In this document: one piece after another, positions 25,127-33,800 of the stretch | Numbering within the stretch: the first letter of the stretch is position 1 | Layout of the letters: each line of letters starts with the position of its first letter | From: Bacteroides sp. | GTDB taxonomy: Bacteria > Bacteroidota > Bacteroidia > Bacteroidales > Bacteroidaceae | NCBI GenBank assembly: GCA_019412865.1 | Contig: DXOJ01000823.1 | Location: 1-48,129, forward strand | Direction: 5' to 3' | Length of the DNA: 48,129 bases | Notes under the pieces: model-generated | Database searches by the model: none | Seen by the model: only the letters and a program-made list of their open reading frames with translations | Told to the model about the DNA's origin: nothing | Made by a program: the position numbers and the translations under genes

Positions 25127-26317
25127 ATGAAGATATACGTCACCGGATTGGGAGTTGTTTCGGGCATCGGTATCGGAGTTTCCGAAAATATAGAAGCGTT
25201 GAGACAAAGAAAGCATGGCATCGGAAAAGTAACTCTTTTTCCGACTGCTCTCGATGTGCCCGTATCCGAAGTGAAACGTAGCAATGAGGAACTAAAGAAA
25301 CTGATCTCTTTACCGCCGCAACGCACTGTATCACGTACAGCCTTGTTGGGAATGATAGCAGCCAAAGAAGCAATGAAAGATGCGGGACTCACACCATCAT
25401 TACGTATCGGTTTTATTTCCGCCACTTCCGTTGGCGGCATGGATTTGAGCGAGCACTTCTATGAATCTTTCAAGAAGAACCCGGGACAGGGACGGTTACG
25501 GGAAGTAATTTCACACGACTGCGGAGCCAGCACAGAATTGATTGCTTCGTATTTGGGTATCAATGATTTTATAACCACCATCAGTACAGCCTGCTCGTCA
25601 GCAGCCAATGCCATCATGCTGGGAGCAAGAATGATTAAACACGGGCTACTGGATGCTGCTATCGTGGGAGGCACAGATGCACTTTGCCGGTTTACGCTCA
25701 ATGGATTCAACTCCCTGATGATTTTGGACAAAACACATTGCCGTCCCTTTGACCGCTCACGTACCGGATTAAATCTGGGAGAAGGTGCCGGTTACTTAGT
25801 ACTTCAATCGGAAAGTTCACTTCAAAGAACTCCTTATTGCGAACTTAGCGGTTACGCCAATACAAATGAGGCTTATCATCAAACAGGAAGTTCTCCTGAA
25901 GGGAACGGTGCCTTTCTGTCAATGAGTGAAGCTATCGCCTCCAGTGGCATTTCTCCCAAAGAAATCGATTATATCAATGTACATGGAACAGGTACTCCCG
26001 GCAATGATGCGTCAGAAGGTATGGCACTCCGAAGAATCTTTGGAGAACATGTTCCGCCATTTAGTTCGGTAAAAGCTTTTATCGGACATACCTTAGGAGC
26101 TTCCGAAGGAATTGAAGCTGTTTACTCCGTTCTTTCAATAGATAAAGGGCTGATTTATCCCAACCTGAACTTTACGGATGCGATGCCGGAAACAGGACTG
26201 ATACCGGAAACCTCTTTTCAAGAAGGAATCCCCATCCGACATGTGTTATCCAACTCTTTCGGTTTCGGAGGAAACGATTCATCGCTCCTCTTTTCCGCAA
26301 CGAATTTTCCAGCATGA
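25127..26317 (+). CDS. Beta-ketoacyl synthase 3 (FabF-like)
   Basis: Condensing enzyme of 396 residues with Cys156 (STACSSAANA), His286 (NVHGTGTPGND) and His321 (IGHTLGASEG), all in place. The C-terminal SNSFGFGGND loop is present. The next gene encodes a ketosynthase-like protein without the triad, so this pair may be the elongating KS/chain-length-factor heterodimer, as for ApeO/ApeC and type II polyketide systems. Confidence 0.9.
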   Translation: MKIYVTGLGVVSGIGIGVSENIEALRQRKHGIGKVTLFPTALDVPVSEVKRSNEELKKLISLPPQRTVSRTALLGMIAAKEAMKDAGLTPSLRIGFISATSVGGMDLSEHFYESFKKNPGQGRLREVISHDCGASTELIASYLGINDFITTISTACSSAANAIMLGARMIKHGLLDAAIVGGTDALCRFTLNGFNSLMILDKTHCRPFDRSRTGLNLGEGAGYLVLQSESSLQRTPYCELSGYANTNEAYHQTGSSPEGNGAFLSMSEAIASSGISPKEIDYINVHGTGTPGNDASEGMALRRIFGEHVPPFSSVKAFIGHTLGASEGIEAVYSVLSIDKGLIYPNLNFTDAMPETGLIPETSFQEGIPIRHVLSNSFGFGGNDSSLLFSATNFPA

Positions 26318-26341
26318 ACGCACCTTTAAGTATTTAAGCCT

Positions 26342-27340
26342 ATGCAGCCAGTTTATATTCAACGCACCGCTTCCATTCATCCGCCAAAGGATCATTCACC
26401 AGAAAATAATCGCCCTTATCTTCAGGCTTCCGAACCCGATTATAAGGATATTATCACCAATGCGACCTTGCGCAGACGCATGAGCCGTATCGTAAAAATG
26501 GGGGTGGCCTGCGGATTGGAATGTATGGGTGAACTATCTCCTGAAAAGATACAAGGAATCATCACAGCAACAGGATTGGGCTGCCTGACAGACACGGAAA
26601 AATTCCTGAACAACCTATTGGATAATGAAGAGCGGATGCTGAATCCTACTCCTTTCATCCAGTCGACATTCAATACAATCGGTGCACAAATAGCTCTGAT
26701 TCATCAAATACATGCCTACAACATGACTTATGTCCACCGTGGACTTAGTTTTGAAAGTGCTTTAATGGACGCTATGATGAAAATAGAAGAAGGAAGCGAG
26801 AATATACTTGTGGGAGCCATCGATGAAATGACAGAAACCAGTTACACGATTCAGCAACGGCTGGGAATGCTGAAAGGGATAGCAGCCGGAGAAGGTGCTC
26901 AATTCTTTCTGTTAAGTCGGGAAGCCGGAGAACATCCGTTGGCTGAAATACAGGGAGTCGAAACTTTCATCAGGAAACAGACTACAGAAGAAATCAGCTC
27001 CCGAATCATCCGTTTTTTGCAACGAAATGGTTTAGAATGTCAGGATATTCAGTGGTTGGTTACCGGGAAAAACAAGAAGCAACACAATCAAGATGACTCT
27101 CACGAGCAAACTGTCGACAATGACAACTCTATTTATGAAGAGCTTGAAACAAACCTTTTCCCGGAAAGTGTTCATCTTAGTTTTAAGAATGAATGTGGTG
27201 AATATCCTACCGCAACATCGTATGCGGTATGGAAAGCAGTGAACGAATCGGTCAACTGCACTACCTCGACCCATATATTGATTTACAATCATCACCACTC
27301 CATCAATCATTCATTGATTCTAATCCGGAAAAGCGTATGA
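26342..27340 (+). CDS. Chain-length-factor-like ketosynthase homologue
   Basis: Protein of 332 residues with a degenerate ketosynthase fold: RRMSRIVKMGVACGLECMG, GIITATGLGCLTDTEKFL, and a core where the nucleophile position lies in YVHRGLSFESALMDAM with no Cys. I take it as the chain-length factor that sets polyene length with ketosynthase 3 just upstream. The length and loss of triad fit CLF-like proteins of aryl-polyene clusters. Its TGA overlaps the next ATG. Confidence 0.75.
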   Translation: MQPVYIQRTASIHPPKDHSPENNRPYLQASEPDYKDIITNATLRRRMSRIVKMGVACGLECMGELSPEKIQGIITATGLGCLTDTEKFLNNLLDNEERMLNPTPFIQSTFNTIGAQIALIHQIHAYNMTYVHRGLSFESALMDAMMKIEEGSENILVGAIDEMTETSYTIQQRLGMLKGIAAGEGAQFFLLSREAGEHPLAEIQGVETFIRKQTTEEISSRIIRFLQRNGLECQDIQWLVTGKNKKQHNQDDSHEQTVDNDNSIYEELETNLFPESVHLSFKNECGEYPTATSYAVWKAVNESVNCTTSTHILIYNHHHSINHSLILIRKSV

Positions 27341-28017
27341 TAATCGTTTGCCTCCTTCTTTGCTTGCTCTTGCTCCTGTCTTTTCTCGTTTATGCCTCTT
27401 ATAGCATTCAATCGGGAATTTACCTCCGGTCATTTTGCAAAAAGCATACTGCGGAAAAGATTGTCGCCCTGACTTTTGATGACGGCCCCGACTCCCTACA
27501 GACTCCCAAAGTTCTTCAGGTACTAAAAGAATATCAGGTAACCGCCTGTTTCTTCTGTATCGGCCATAAGGTAAAAGGGAATGAAGCAATCTTGCAAAAA
27601 ATGGTAGCAGAAGGTCATCTGATTGGAAATCATTCGTATACCCATTCCGGTTTATTCCCACTATACGGGCTCTCCAAGATGAAAAAAGATTTGCAAACTT
27701 GTCAGTGTGAACTAGAACGAGTAACTTCGCAACCGGTTAGTTTGTTTCGTCCACCGTTCGGTGTCACTAATCCAACGATTGCGAAAGCCGTTCGACAGCT
27801 AGGATATACCTCTATAGGATGGAGCATCCGTACACTGGATACACAACAGTCAGCACCGGATAAAGTCCTTGCCAGAATTCGGAAACGTCTTGAACCGGGA
27901 GCCATCATTCTGTTGCACGACCGGATGCCGGACAGCGACCAGCTAGTGAAACAAATCTTGGATTTGCTGAAAGAACAAGGATATACAGTTGTTCGTCCGG
28001 ACAAACTATTGGTATAA
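27337..28017 (+). CDS. Membrane-anchored NodB-type polysaccharide deacetylase
   Basis: Protein of 226 residues: one N-terminal membrane helix (2-22), then a NodB domain with motif 1 TFDDGPD (46-52), the metal-binding HSYTH (99-103), motif 3 RPPFG, and a C-terminal LLHDR. All metal and catalytic residues appear intact. Members remove N- or O-acetyl groups from sugars. Inside this cluster it may act on a sugar head group that carries the polyene, fitting the nearby GT2 gene; that is inference. The frame is open further up (27229), but the ATGA at 27337 is the clear start. Confidence 0.87.
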   Translation: MIIVCLLLCLLLLLSFLVYASYSIQSGIYLRSFCKKHTAEKIVALTFDDGPDSLQTPKVLQVLKEYQVTACFFCIGHKVKGNEAILQKMVAEGHLIGNHSYTHSGLFPLYGLSKMKKDLQTCQCELERVTSQPVSLFRPPFGVTNPTIAKAVRQLGYTSIGWSIRTLDTQQSAPDKVLARIRKRLEPGAIILLHDRMPDSDQLVKQILDLLKEQGYTVVRPDKLLV

Positions 28018-28030
28018 AATAAAAAAAGGT

Positions 28031-28666
28031 ATGAGAACTTTATTAATATATTTATCGCTTATCTTCTTGTCTATAGCCTCTATCCATGCCCAGAGCATGA
28101 AAAAGATGCCACAAAAGACAGAGTTTGAAAGCCGCCTGGCAAAGGAGGCGCAAACCGTAGAGTCCATCGAAAGCGATTTCACCCAAGTGAAATATCTCGA
28201 TGTATTCGATGAGAAGGTTACTTCCAAAGGGAAGTTCTACTACCAAAAAAGCAATAAAATCTGCATGGAATATTTCCGCCCGATGGATTATCTCATCGTG
28301 ATAAACGGCAGTAAGCTCAAAATCGTTTCAGATGGCAAGAAAAGCATCATGAACCTTAGTTCGAACAAAATGATGGCACAGATGCAGGATATGCTGACCG
28401 CGTGTATGATAGGCGACCTGTCTAAAATGTCGTCCAACTACCAGCTGGAGTATTTTGAAGATGCACGATACTATCTGGTTAAAATAAAACCGACCAACAA
28501 AGCAGTACAAGCCTATATTGCCGGTATAGAAATCTATCTGGACAAGAAAGACATGTCGGTACACAAACTCCGTCTGTCCGAAACAGCCACAAACTATACA
28601 GAATACGAATTCTATAATAAAAAGTTCAACTCCCTGAAGAATGAGACGAAGTTTGCGATTCGTTAG
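28031..28666 (+). CDS. LolA-like periplasmic lipid carrier
   Basis: Protein of 211 residues with a cleavable signal peptide (MRTLLIYLSLIFLSIASIHAQ). The mature part has the LolA/LolB-type half-barrel pattern: VESIESDFTQVKYLDVFDEKVTSKGKFYY, then LKIVSDGKK. LolA-like proteins are constant members of aryl-polyene clusters (ApeL) and are thought to ferry the hydrophobic product across the periplasm after the MMPL exporter. The frame extends to 27989, but only ATG at 28031, preceded by AAAAAAAGGT, gives a signal peptide. Confidence 0.85.
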   Translation: MRTLLIYLSLIFLSIASIHAQSMKKMPQKTEFESRLAKEAQTVESIESDFTQVKYLDVFDEKVTSKGKFYYQKSNKICMEYFRPMDYLIVINGSKLKIVSDGKKSIMNLSSNKMMAQMQDMLTACMIGDLSKMSSNYQLEYFEDARYYLVKIKPTNKAVQAYIAGIEIYLDKKDMSVHKLRLSETATNYTEYEFYNKKFNSLKNETKFAIR

Positions 28667-29219
28667 TCTGACGGTTCTGCTATTCTTATGGATACAGATC
28701 CAGACTTCCTGCTCTCCACGAATGGGCGGGGAAGGCAGCACCGTGCCTCCCGCTATCGAATTGACACAAGGAGAAAGCTCGCAAAAATACAATATCCAAC
28801 TGGATTTCATGAAACATCACATGAGCGGTATGCTAATGGTACGCCGTATGCCTGATAACGAAATCCGGATCGTAGCGTCTACCTACTTCGGACTAAGCCT
28901 TTTCGATTTTTCTCTTCGCAACGATCAGTTTACTGTCAACAGTTGCATTGAACCCATGAAAAAGGAAAAGGTGCTGAAACTTCTGGAGATGGATTTCAGA
29001 CGTCTGTTCTTAAGTGAGAAAGGTACTCGTGTGAAAGCGAGCAAAGACAGTACTACTGAAAAAAGAACCACTGGAAAAGGCTTTGGAAAGTCAGTGGTCT
29101 ACATCACAGGCAACACTCCGGGCGATCCCGCACAAATAAAAATCAAACATCCGTGGATACGGTTGACAATCCGTCTGGACAAACTGTCCAATCTGGATAA
29201 ACTATCTAAAGAATTTTAA
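28641..29219 (+). CDS. LolB/DUF3261-like lipoprotein
   Basis: Lipoprotein of 192 residues (lipobox IQTSC, Cys24). The mature region IQLDFMKHHMSGMLMVRRMPDNEIRIVASTYFGLSLFDFSL recalls the DUF3261 family, the outer-membrane receptor-like partner of the LolA-like carrier in aryl-polyene clusters. The gene overlaps the LolA-like gene by 26 nt. It ends in a short repetitive LDKLSNLDKLSKEF tail. Family assignment is by pattern and context only. Confidence 0.7.
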   Translation: MRRSLRFVSLTVLLFLWIQIQTSCSPRMGGEGSTVPPAIELTQGESSQKYNIQLDFMKHHMSGMLMVRRMPDNEIRIVASTYFGLSLFDFSLRNDQFTVNSCIEPMKKEKVLKLLEMDFRRLFLSEKGTRVKASKDSTTEKRTTGKGFGKSVVYITGNTPGDPAQIKIKHPWIRLTIRLDKLSNLDKLSKEF

Positions 29220-29222
29220 GAT

Positions 29223-29687
29223 ATGCTACTTGATAATTTCTATACCATCCTTTCCTCCGAATCATCGGACTCAACTGCTTGGATTATCCAAATAGAGTTG
29301 AATCCCGGGCATCCTGTTTATCAGGGACATTTTCCCGGACATCCGGTAGTTCCCGGAGTTTGTCTGCTACAACTTATCAAGGAATGTGTAGAAGACATTC
29401 GTCAGCAAAAACTGCAAGTAGCACAGGTGTCTTCCTGCAAATTTCTTTCGGCTATTAATCCTATAGTAACACCGTACATATCGGTTGCGCTGACTTTTAA
29501 AGAGACAGGAGAAGGTATACTTCAGTTGCAGGCAGAGGGTACTGTAAAAGAGGGAATTGTAAAGGAAAACATCGTGAAGGAAAATAGTGTAAAGGAATAC
29601 ACTATAGAGGAGAATAGTGTAGAAGAAAATACCGTAAAGAGCGAATGTTTCATCAAACTAAAAGCTGTACTTACCCCGACAGTATGA
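29223..29687 (+). CDS. FabZ-like 3-hydroxyacyl-ACP dehydratase 2 with tandem-repeat insert
   Basis: Hotdog dehydratase of 154 residues with the full active-site loop YQGHFPGHPVVPGV (33-46; catalytic His36) and Glu54 in LLQLIKECVED, the FabZ pair. It should supply the trans double bonds of the polyene. Residues 108-139 are a degenerate five-residue repeat (VKEGI-VKENI-VKENS-VKEYT-IEENS-VEENT-VK) where homologues have a short beta-hairpin turn, encoded by a 15-bp tandem repeat at 29544-29639. The fold on both sides is preserved, so the insert probably projects as a flexible charged loop. Confidence 0.85.
   Translation: MLLDNFYTILSSESSDSTAWIIQIELNPGHPVYQGHFPGHPVVPGVCLLQLIKECVEDIRQQKLQVAQVSSCKFLSAINPIVTPYISVALTFKETGEGILQLQAEGTVKEGIVKENIVKENSVKEYTIEENSVEENTVKSECFIKLKAVLTPTV
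29544..29639 (+). repeat. 15-bp coding minisatellite inside the dehydratase gene
   Basis: Six and a bit units of 15 bp in phase with the codons (unit of the type GTAAAGGAAAAtagt) encode VKENS-like pentapeptides. The units are diverged at third positions and some first positions, so the array is not a recent assembly slip. Confidence 0.8.
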
Positions 29688-30874
29688 AGGAACAAATAAG
29701 TACAGCCTATTGGCACGAGAAGTTGAAACAATTAGGGATCATCGTTATCATCCCAAGTTACAACAATGGAAAGACACTGGCGGACGTCATAGAAAGTGTA
29801 CGTTTCTACGCCCCCGATATCCTTGTTGTCAACGACGGTTCTACAGATGAAACTGCCGAAATACTTAGCCGGGAATCTAACTTACATACCATCACCCACC
29901 CTGTCAATCAAGGAAAAGGAGTAGCTTTGAGACATGGACTATCCTTTGCCAAAAAGCAAGGATTCCGGTATGCTATCACCATTGATTCTGACGGACAGCA
30001 TTTCGCTTCGGATATTCCCGCATTGATCGAAGCCATAGAAAAAGAACCGGACACATTATTAGTAGGTGCCCGTAACCTCGCCTCGGACAATATGCCGGGA
30101 AAGAATACATTTGCCAATAAGTTTTCCAACTTCTGGTTTACCCTCGAAACAGGTATCAAACTGCAAGATACACAATCCGGCTACCGCCTGTACCCCATCC
30201 AACGAATGAATGTGGACAAGTGGTATTACACCGCCAAATACGAGTTTGAGCTGGAAGCACTTGTCTTTGCAGCCTGGGGAGGCATTACCGTTAAAAACAT
30301 TCCGGTACATGTTTATTATCCGCCACAGGAAGAACGAGTTTCTCATTTCCGACCGTTTCGCGATTTCACCCGTATCAGTATCCTGAACACAGTACTGGTG
30401 CTCGTCACTTTCCTTTGGATCATCCCCCGGAACTTTTTCCGTAAACTGACCTGGAAGAACTGCAAGCAGTTTTTCTCGGATCATGTCACCCACTCCCCCG
30501 AATCTAATCTGCGGATCACGGCTGCCATCACACTCGGCGTATTCATGGGTATCGTTCCGATGTGGGGATATCAAATGCTAATCACGTTATTTCTGGCACA
30601 TTTGTTCAGACTGAATAAGGTCATAGCTATTGTAGCAGCCAATATCAGTATCCCTCCGATGATTCCATTTTTGCTGTACGGCAGTTACGTAACCGGCTGT
30701 AAAGTGTTGGGAGATCCTGTCAATCTGCATTTAAACGAACTTTCTTTTGAAAATGTAAAATCAGTCATAGAGCAATATTTAATAGGAAGTGTTATCTTTG
30801 CAGTCGTATGCAGCATACTGGCAGGAACCATCGCGTTCATTCTGCTCACGGCGTGTAGGAAAAAAAAGATATGA
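29684..30874 (+). CDS. GT2 glycosyltransferase with C-terminal DUF2062 membrane domain
   Basis: Protein of 396 residues. An N-terminal dolichyl-phosphate-mannose-synthase-like GT-A domain carries VVNDGSTDE (48-56) and the metal motif DSDGQH (101-106), and it lacks a processive QxxRW motif. Two or more membrane helices and a DUF2062 region (about 275-390, AITLGVFMGIVPMWGYQ) follow. It probably moves a sugar onto a lipid carrier at the inner membrane. In enterobacterial aryl-polyene clusters the glycosyltransferase-like protein is fused to an acyltransferase, whereas here the acyltransferase is fused to the exporter downstream. ATG at 29684 overlaps the previous TGA. Confidence 0.85.
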   Translation: MKEQISTAYWHEKLKQLGIIVIIPSYNNGKTLADVIESVRFYAPDILVVNDGSTDETAEILSRESNLHTITHPVNQGKGVALRHGLSFAKKQGFRYAITIDSDGQHFASDIPALIEAIEKEPDTLLVGARNLASDNMPGKNTFANKFSNFWFTLETGIKLQDTQSGYRLYPIQRMNVDKWYYTAKYEFELEALVFAAWGGITVKNIPVHVYYPPQEERVSHFRPFRDFTRISILNTVLVLVTFLWIIPRNFFRKLTWKNCKQFFSDHVTHSPESNLRITAAITLGVFMGIVPMWGYQMLITLFLAHLFRLNKVIAIVAANISIPPMIPFLLYGSYVTGCKVLGDPVNLHLNELSFENVKSVIEQYLIGSVIFAVVCSILAGTIAFILLTACRKKKI

Positions 30875-33800
30875 CCCAGTTTTTTATCGGACTATATGAT
30901 TATTTCGAGAGGCACAAGATTCTGTTCTATTTGTCACTCATCAGTTGTGTCCTGTTAATGGGATTCTTTGCACTGCAAGTAAGGTTCGAAGAGAACATCA
31001 CACAATTTTTCCCCGACACTAAAGATTCCCAGAACACAATCAAAGTATTCGACAATCTCAAGATTAAGGATAAGATTATCATTATGTTATCCTCGGCAGA
31101 TACCTGCCACCGCGTAGAACCCGACTCCCTGATAGAAGCAGCCGGACAACTGCAACAAACCCTGACTGAAAAAGCCGGAGGAAAACTGATTAAAGGAATT
31201 TTCGCACAGGTAGACCAAAGCCTCGTCCAAGGAGCCACGGACTTCGTTTATGAACATCTCCCGCTTTTCCTGACAGATACAGACTATCAACGTTTCGATT
31301 CCTTACTGACGGATAAAGGGATACAGGCTGTCATGCAAAAGAATTATACCAATCTCCTCTCTCCTGCCGGAATTGCATTAAGAAGCTATATTCTCCGGGA
31401 CCCGCTCGGACTGGGAAGCGAAACCCTGAAACATTTGCAAGATTTCCAGTTGGAAGCCAACTACGAGATTTATGACGAACATATCTTCTCCAAAGACGGT
31501 TCCACCTTGCTTATGTTCATTACCCCGGTATTCAGTACAGGCAGCACCGGAAAGAACGACGAACTGATAAAGATACTCGAAGAAGAGCTCAAGCACGTAC
31601 AGGAAAAATCTCCTACCATTCGAGCTGAATACTTCGGCGGTCCCTCCGTGGGAGTCTACAACGCCCGTCAGATTAAGAAAGATACCATCCTGACCTCCTC
31701 CCTGGCACTGCTTATCATCATTGTATTTATCTCACTCGTTTTTAAACGAAAGAGATCGATACCGTTGATTATTACTCCGGTACTGTTCGGAGGATTATTC
31801 GCCCTGTTTCTCATTTTCTTTATCAAAGGAAGTATCTCCGCCATTGCAGTGGGAGCCGGTTCGGCAGTGATGGGTATTGCACTAAGCTATTCCATTCACA
31901 TGCTGGCACACCAGAACCATGTTTCCACCGTTCAACAACTTATTAAAGAGATAGCCTATCCGCTTACGGTAGGTAGTTTCACCACCATCGGCGCATTTCT
32001 GGGATTGATATTCACCAGTTCCGATCTGTTACGCGACTTCGGATTGTTTGCCTCTCTGGCATTGGTGGGCACTACCCTCTTCTGCCTCATTTACCTGCCT
32101 CATTTTCTGAAAGGACAGGCAGACGTCAAACAGGGACGCATACTACGCATCATCGAGAAAATAAACGCTTATTCTTACGAAAAGAATAAATGGCTGGTAG
32201 GCGGCATCCTCCTCATTACAGTAATCTGTTTGTTTACTTCGCAAAAGGTGGGCTTCAACAACGATATGATGAGTCTCAACTATGAGCCCCGCCATCTCCA
32301 ACAATCAGAAGAAAAATTACTGCAACTCTTCGACAACGACGAAAAGACCGTGCTTTTTGTCAGTGTGGGAAAAGACATGAATCAGGCTACCGAAACTTAT
32401 GCAACAACCAATCAGAAGTTATCTATACTGAAAGAGCAGGGACTCATCAAAGAGTATGCCTCCGCCTCACAGTTTCTGATCTCTCCGCAAGAGCAGCAGA
32501 AACGCCTGAAGAAATGGAAAGATTACTGGACGGATGAAAAACAGCAACAAGTCCGTGAACAGCTGGAAACAGCTGCCGCCGAATATCGTTTCCGTCCGGG
32601 AAGCTTTGATTCTTTTTATCAATGGATGAACCAACCTTTCAGTGAATATCATTACACCGCGCAAGGAGACGATTTATCCGGCAAGCTATTGAATGAATGG
32701 CAAACCTCTGCCGATTCCATCACCATGCTTATCAGCCAGATACGGATCAGCGAACCGAATAAGGAAGCTGTGTACCAGAACTTTAATAAAGACCCGAATG
32801 TAGTCATCTTCGACCGTTCCTATTTTGCCAACAAATGGGTATCGGCCATCAATGACGACTTTTACCTGATTCTGTACATCTCTTCTTTCCTCATATTCTT
32901 TGCACTATGGTTCTCCTACGGACGTATCGAACTTACCCTGATGAGCTTTCTCCCGATGCTAATCAGCTGGGTAATCATCTTGGGATTGATGGGAATTCTG
33001 GGGATTGAGTTCAATATTATCAACATCATCCTGTCCACCTTTATCTTTGGCATTGGAGATGACTTCAGTATCTTCATTATGGACGGGCTACAAAACAAAT
33101 ACCGTACAGGTCAGAAGGTGTTGAATTCCCATAAAACGGCTATCTTCTTCTCCGCCTTCACCACAGTGGTCGGTATGGGAGCACTTGTGTTTGCCAAACA
33201 CCCGGCTTTGCAATCCATTTCCCTGATTTCCATTCTGGGTATGATAGCAGTAGTACTGGTGGCCTATACCATTCAGCCACTCATTTTCCGGTTCTTCATC
33301 GCAGGACCCGCTTCCAAAGGATTACCGCCTTATACGCTTATCGGATTGATACGTACCGTGTTGCTCTTCCTGCTTTTCTTTATCGGCTGCATCGTCCTCC
33401 GTATATTGATTATCCTGCTTTATCCGGTGCCTGTGCGCAAAAGCAGCAAGCAGCGTTTGGTGTGCCGCCTGATACAAATCACCTGCAAAGGAATTTTGCT
33501 ACTGGCCACCGCCGTCAAAAAAGAACATATCAACAAAGCCAACGAACGCTTCCGGCATCCGGCAATTATCATTGCCAACCACCAGTCGTTCATCGACATT
33601 CTGGTATTGCTGTCTCTTTCATCTAAAATCCTGATGGTGACCAACCATTGGGTATGGCACTCTCCTTTCTTCGGAGCCATCATTCGTTATGTCGACTTCT
33701 ATTATATAGGCGAAGGATACGAGCAATACATGGAACGGATGCGGAAAAAAGTGAAGGAGGGCTACTCCATCGCCATTTTCCCGGAAGGCACACGTACCTA

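Noticed and set aside
29544..29639. Recent assembly stutter in the dehydratase gene
   Set aside because: The units differ from each other at several positions and keep the frame, so they look like an aged repeat, though reads should confirm.
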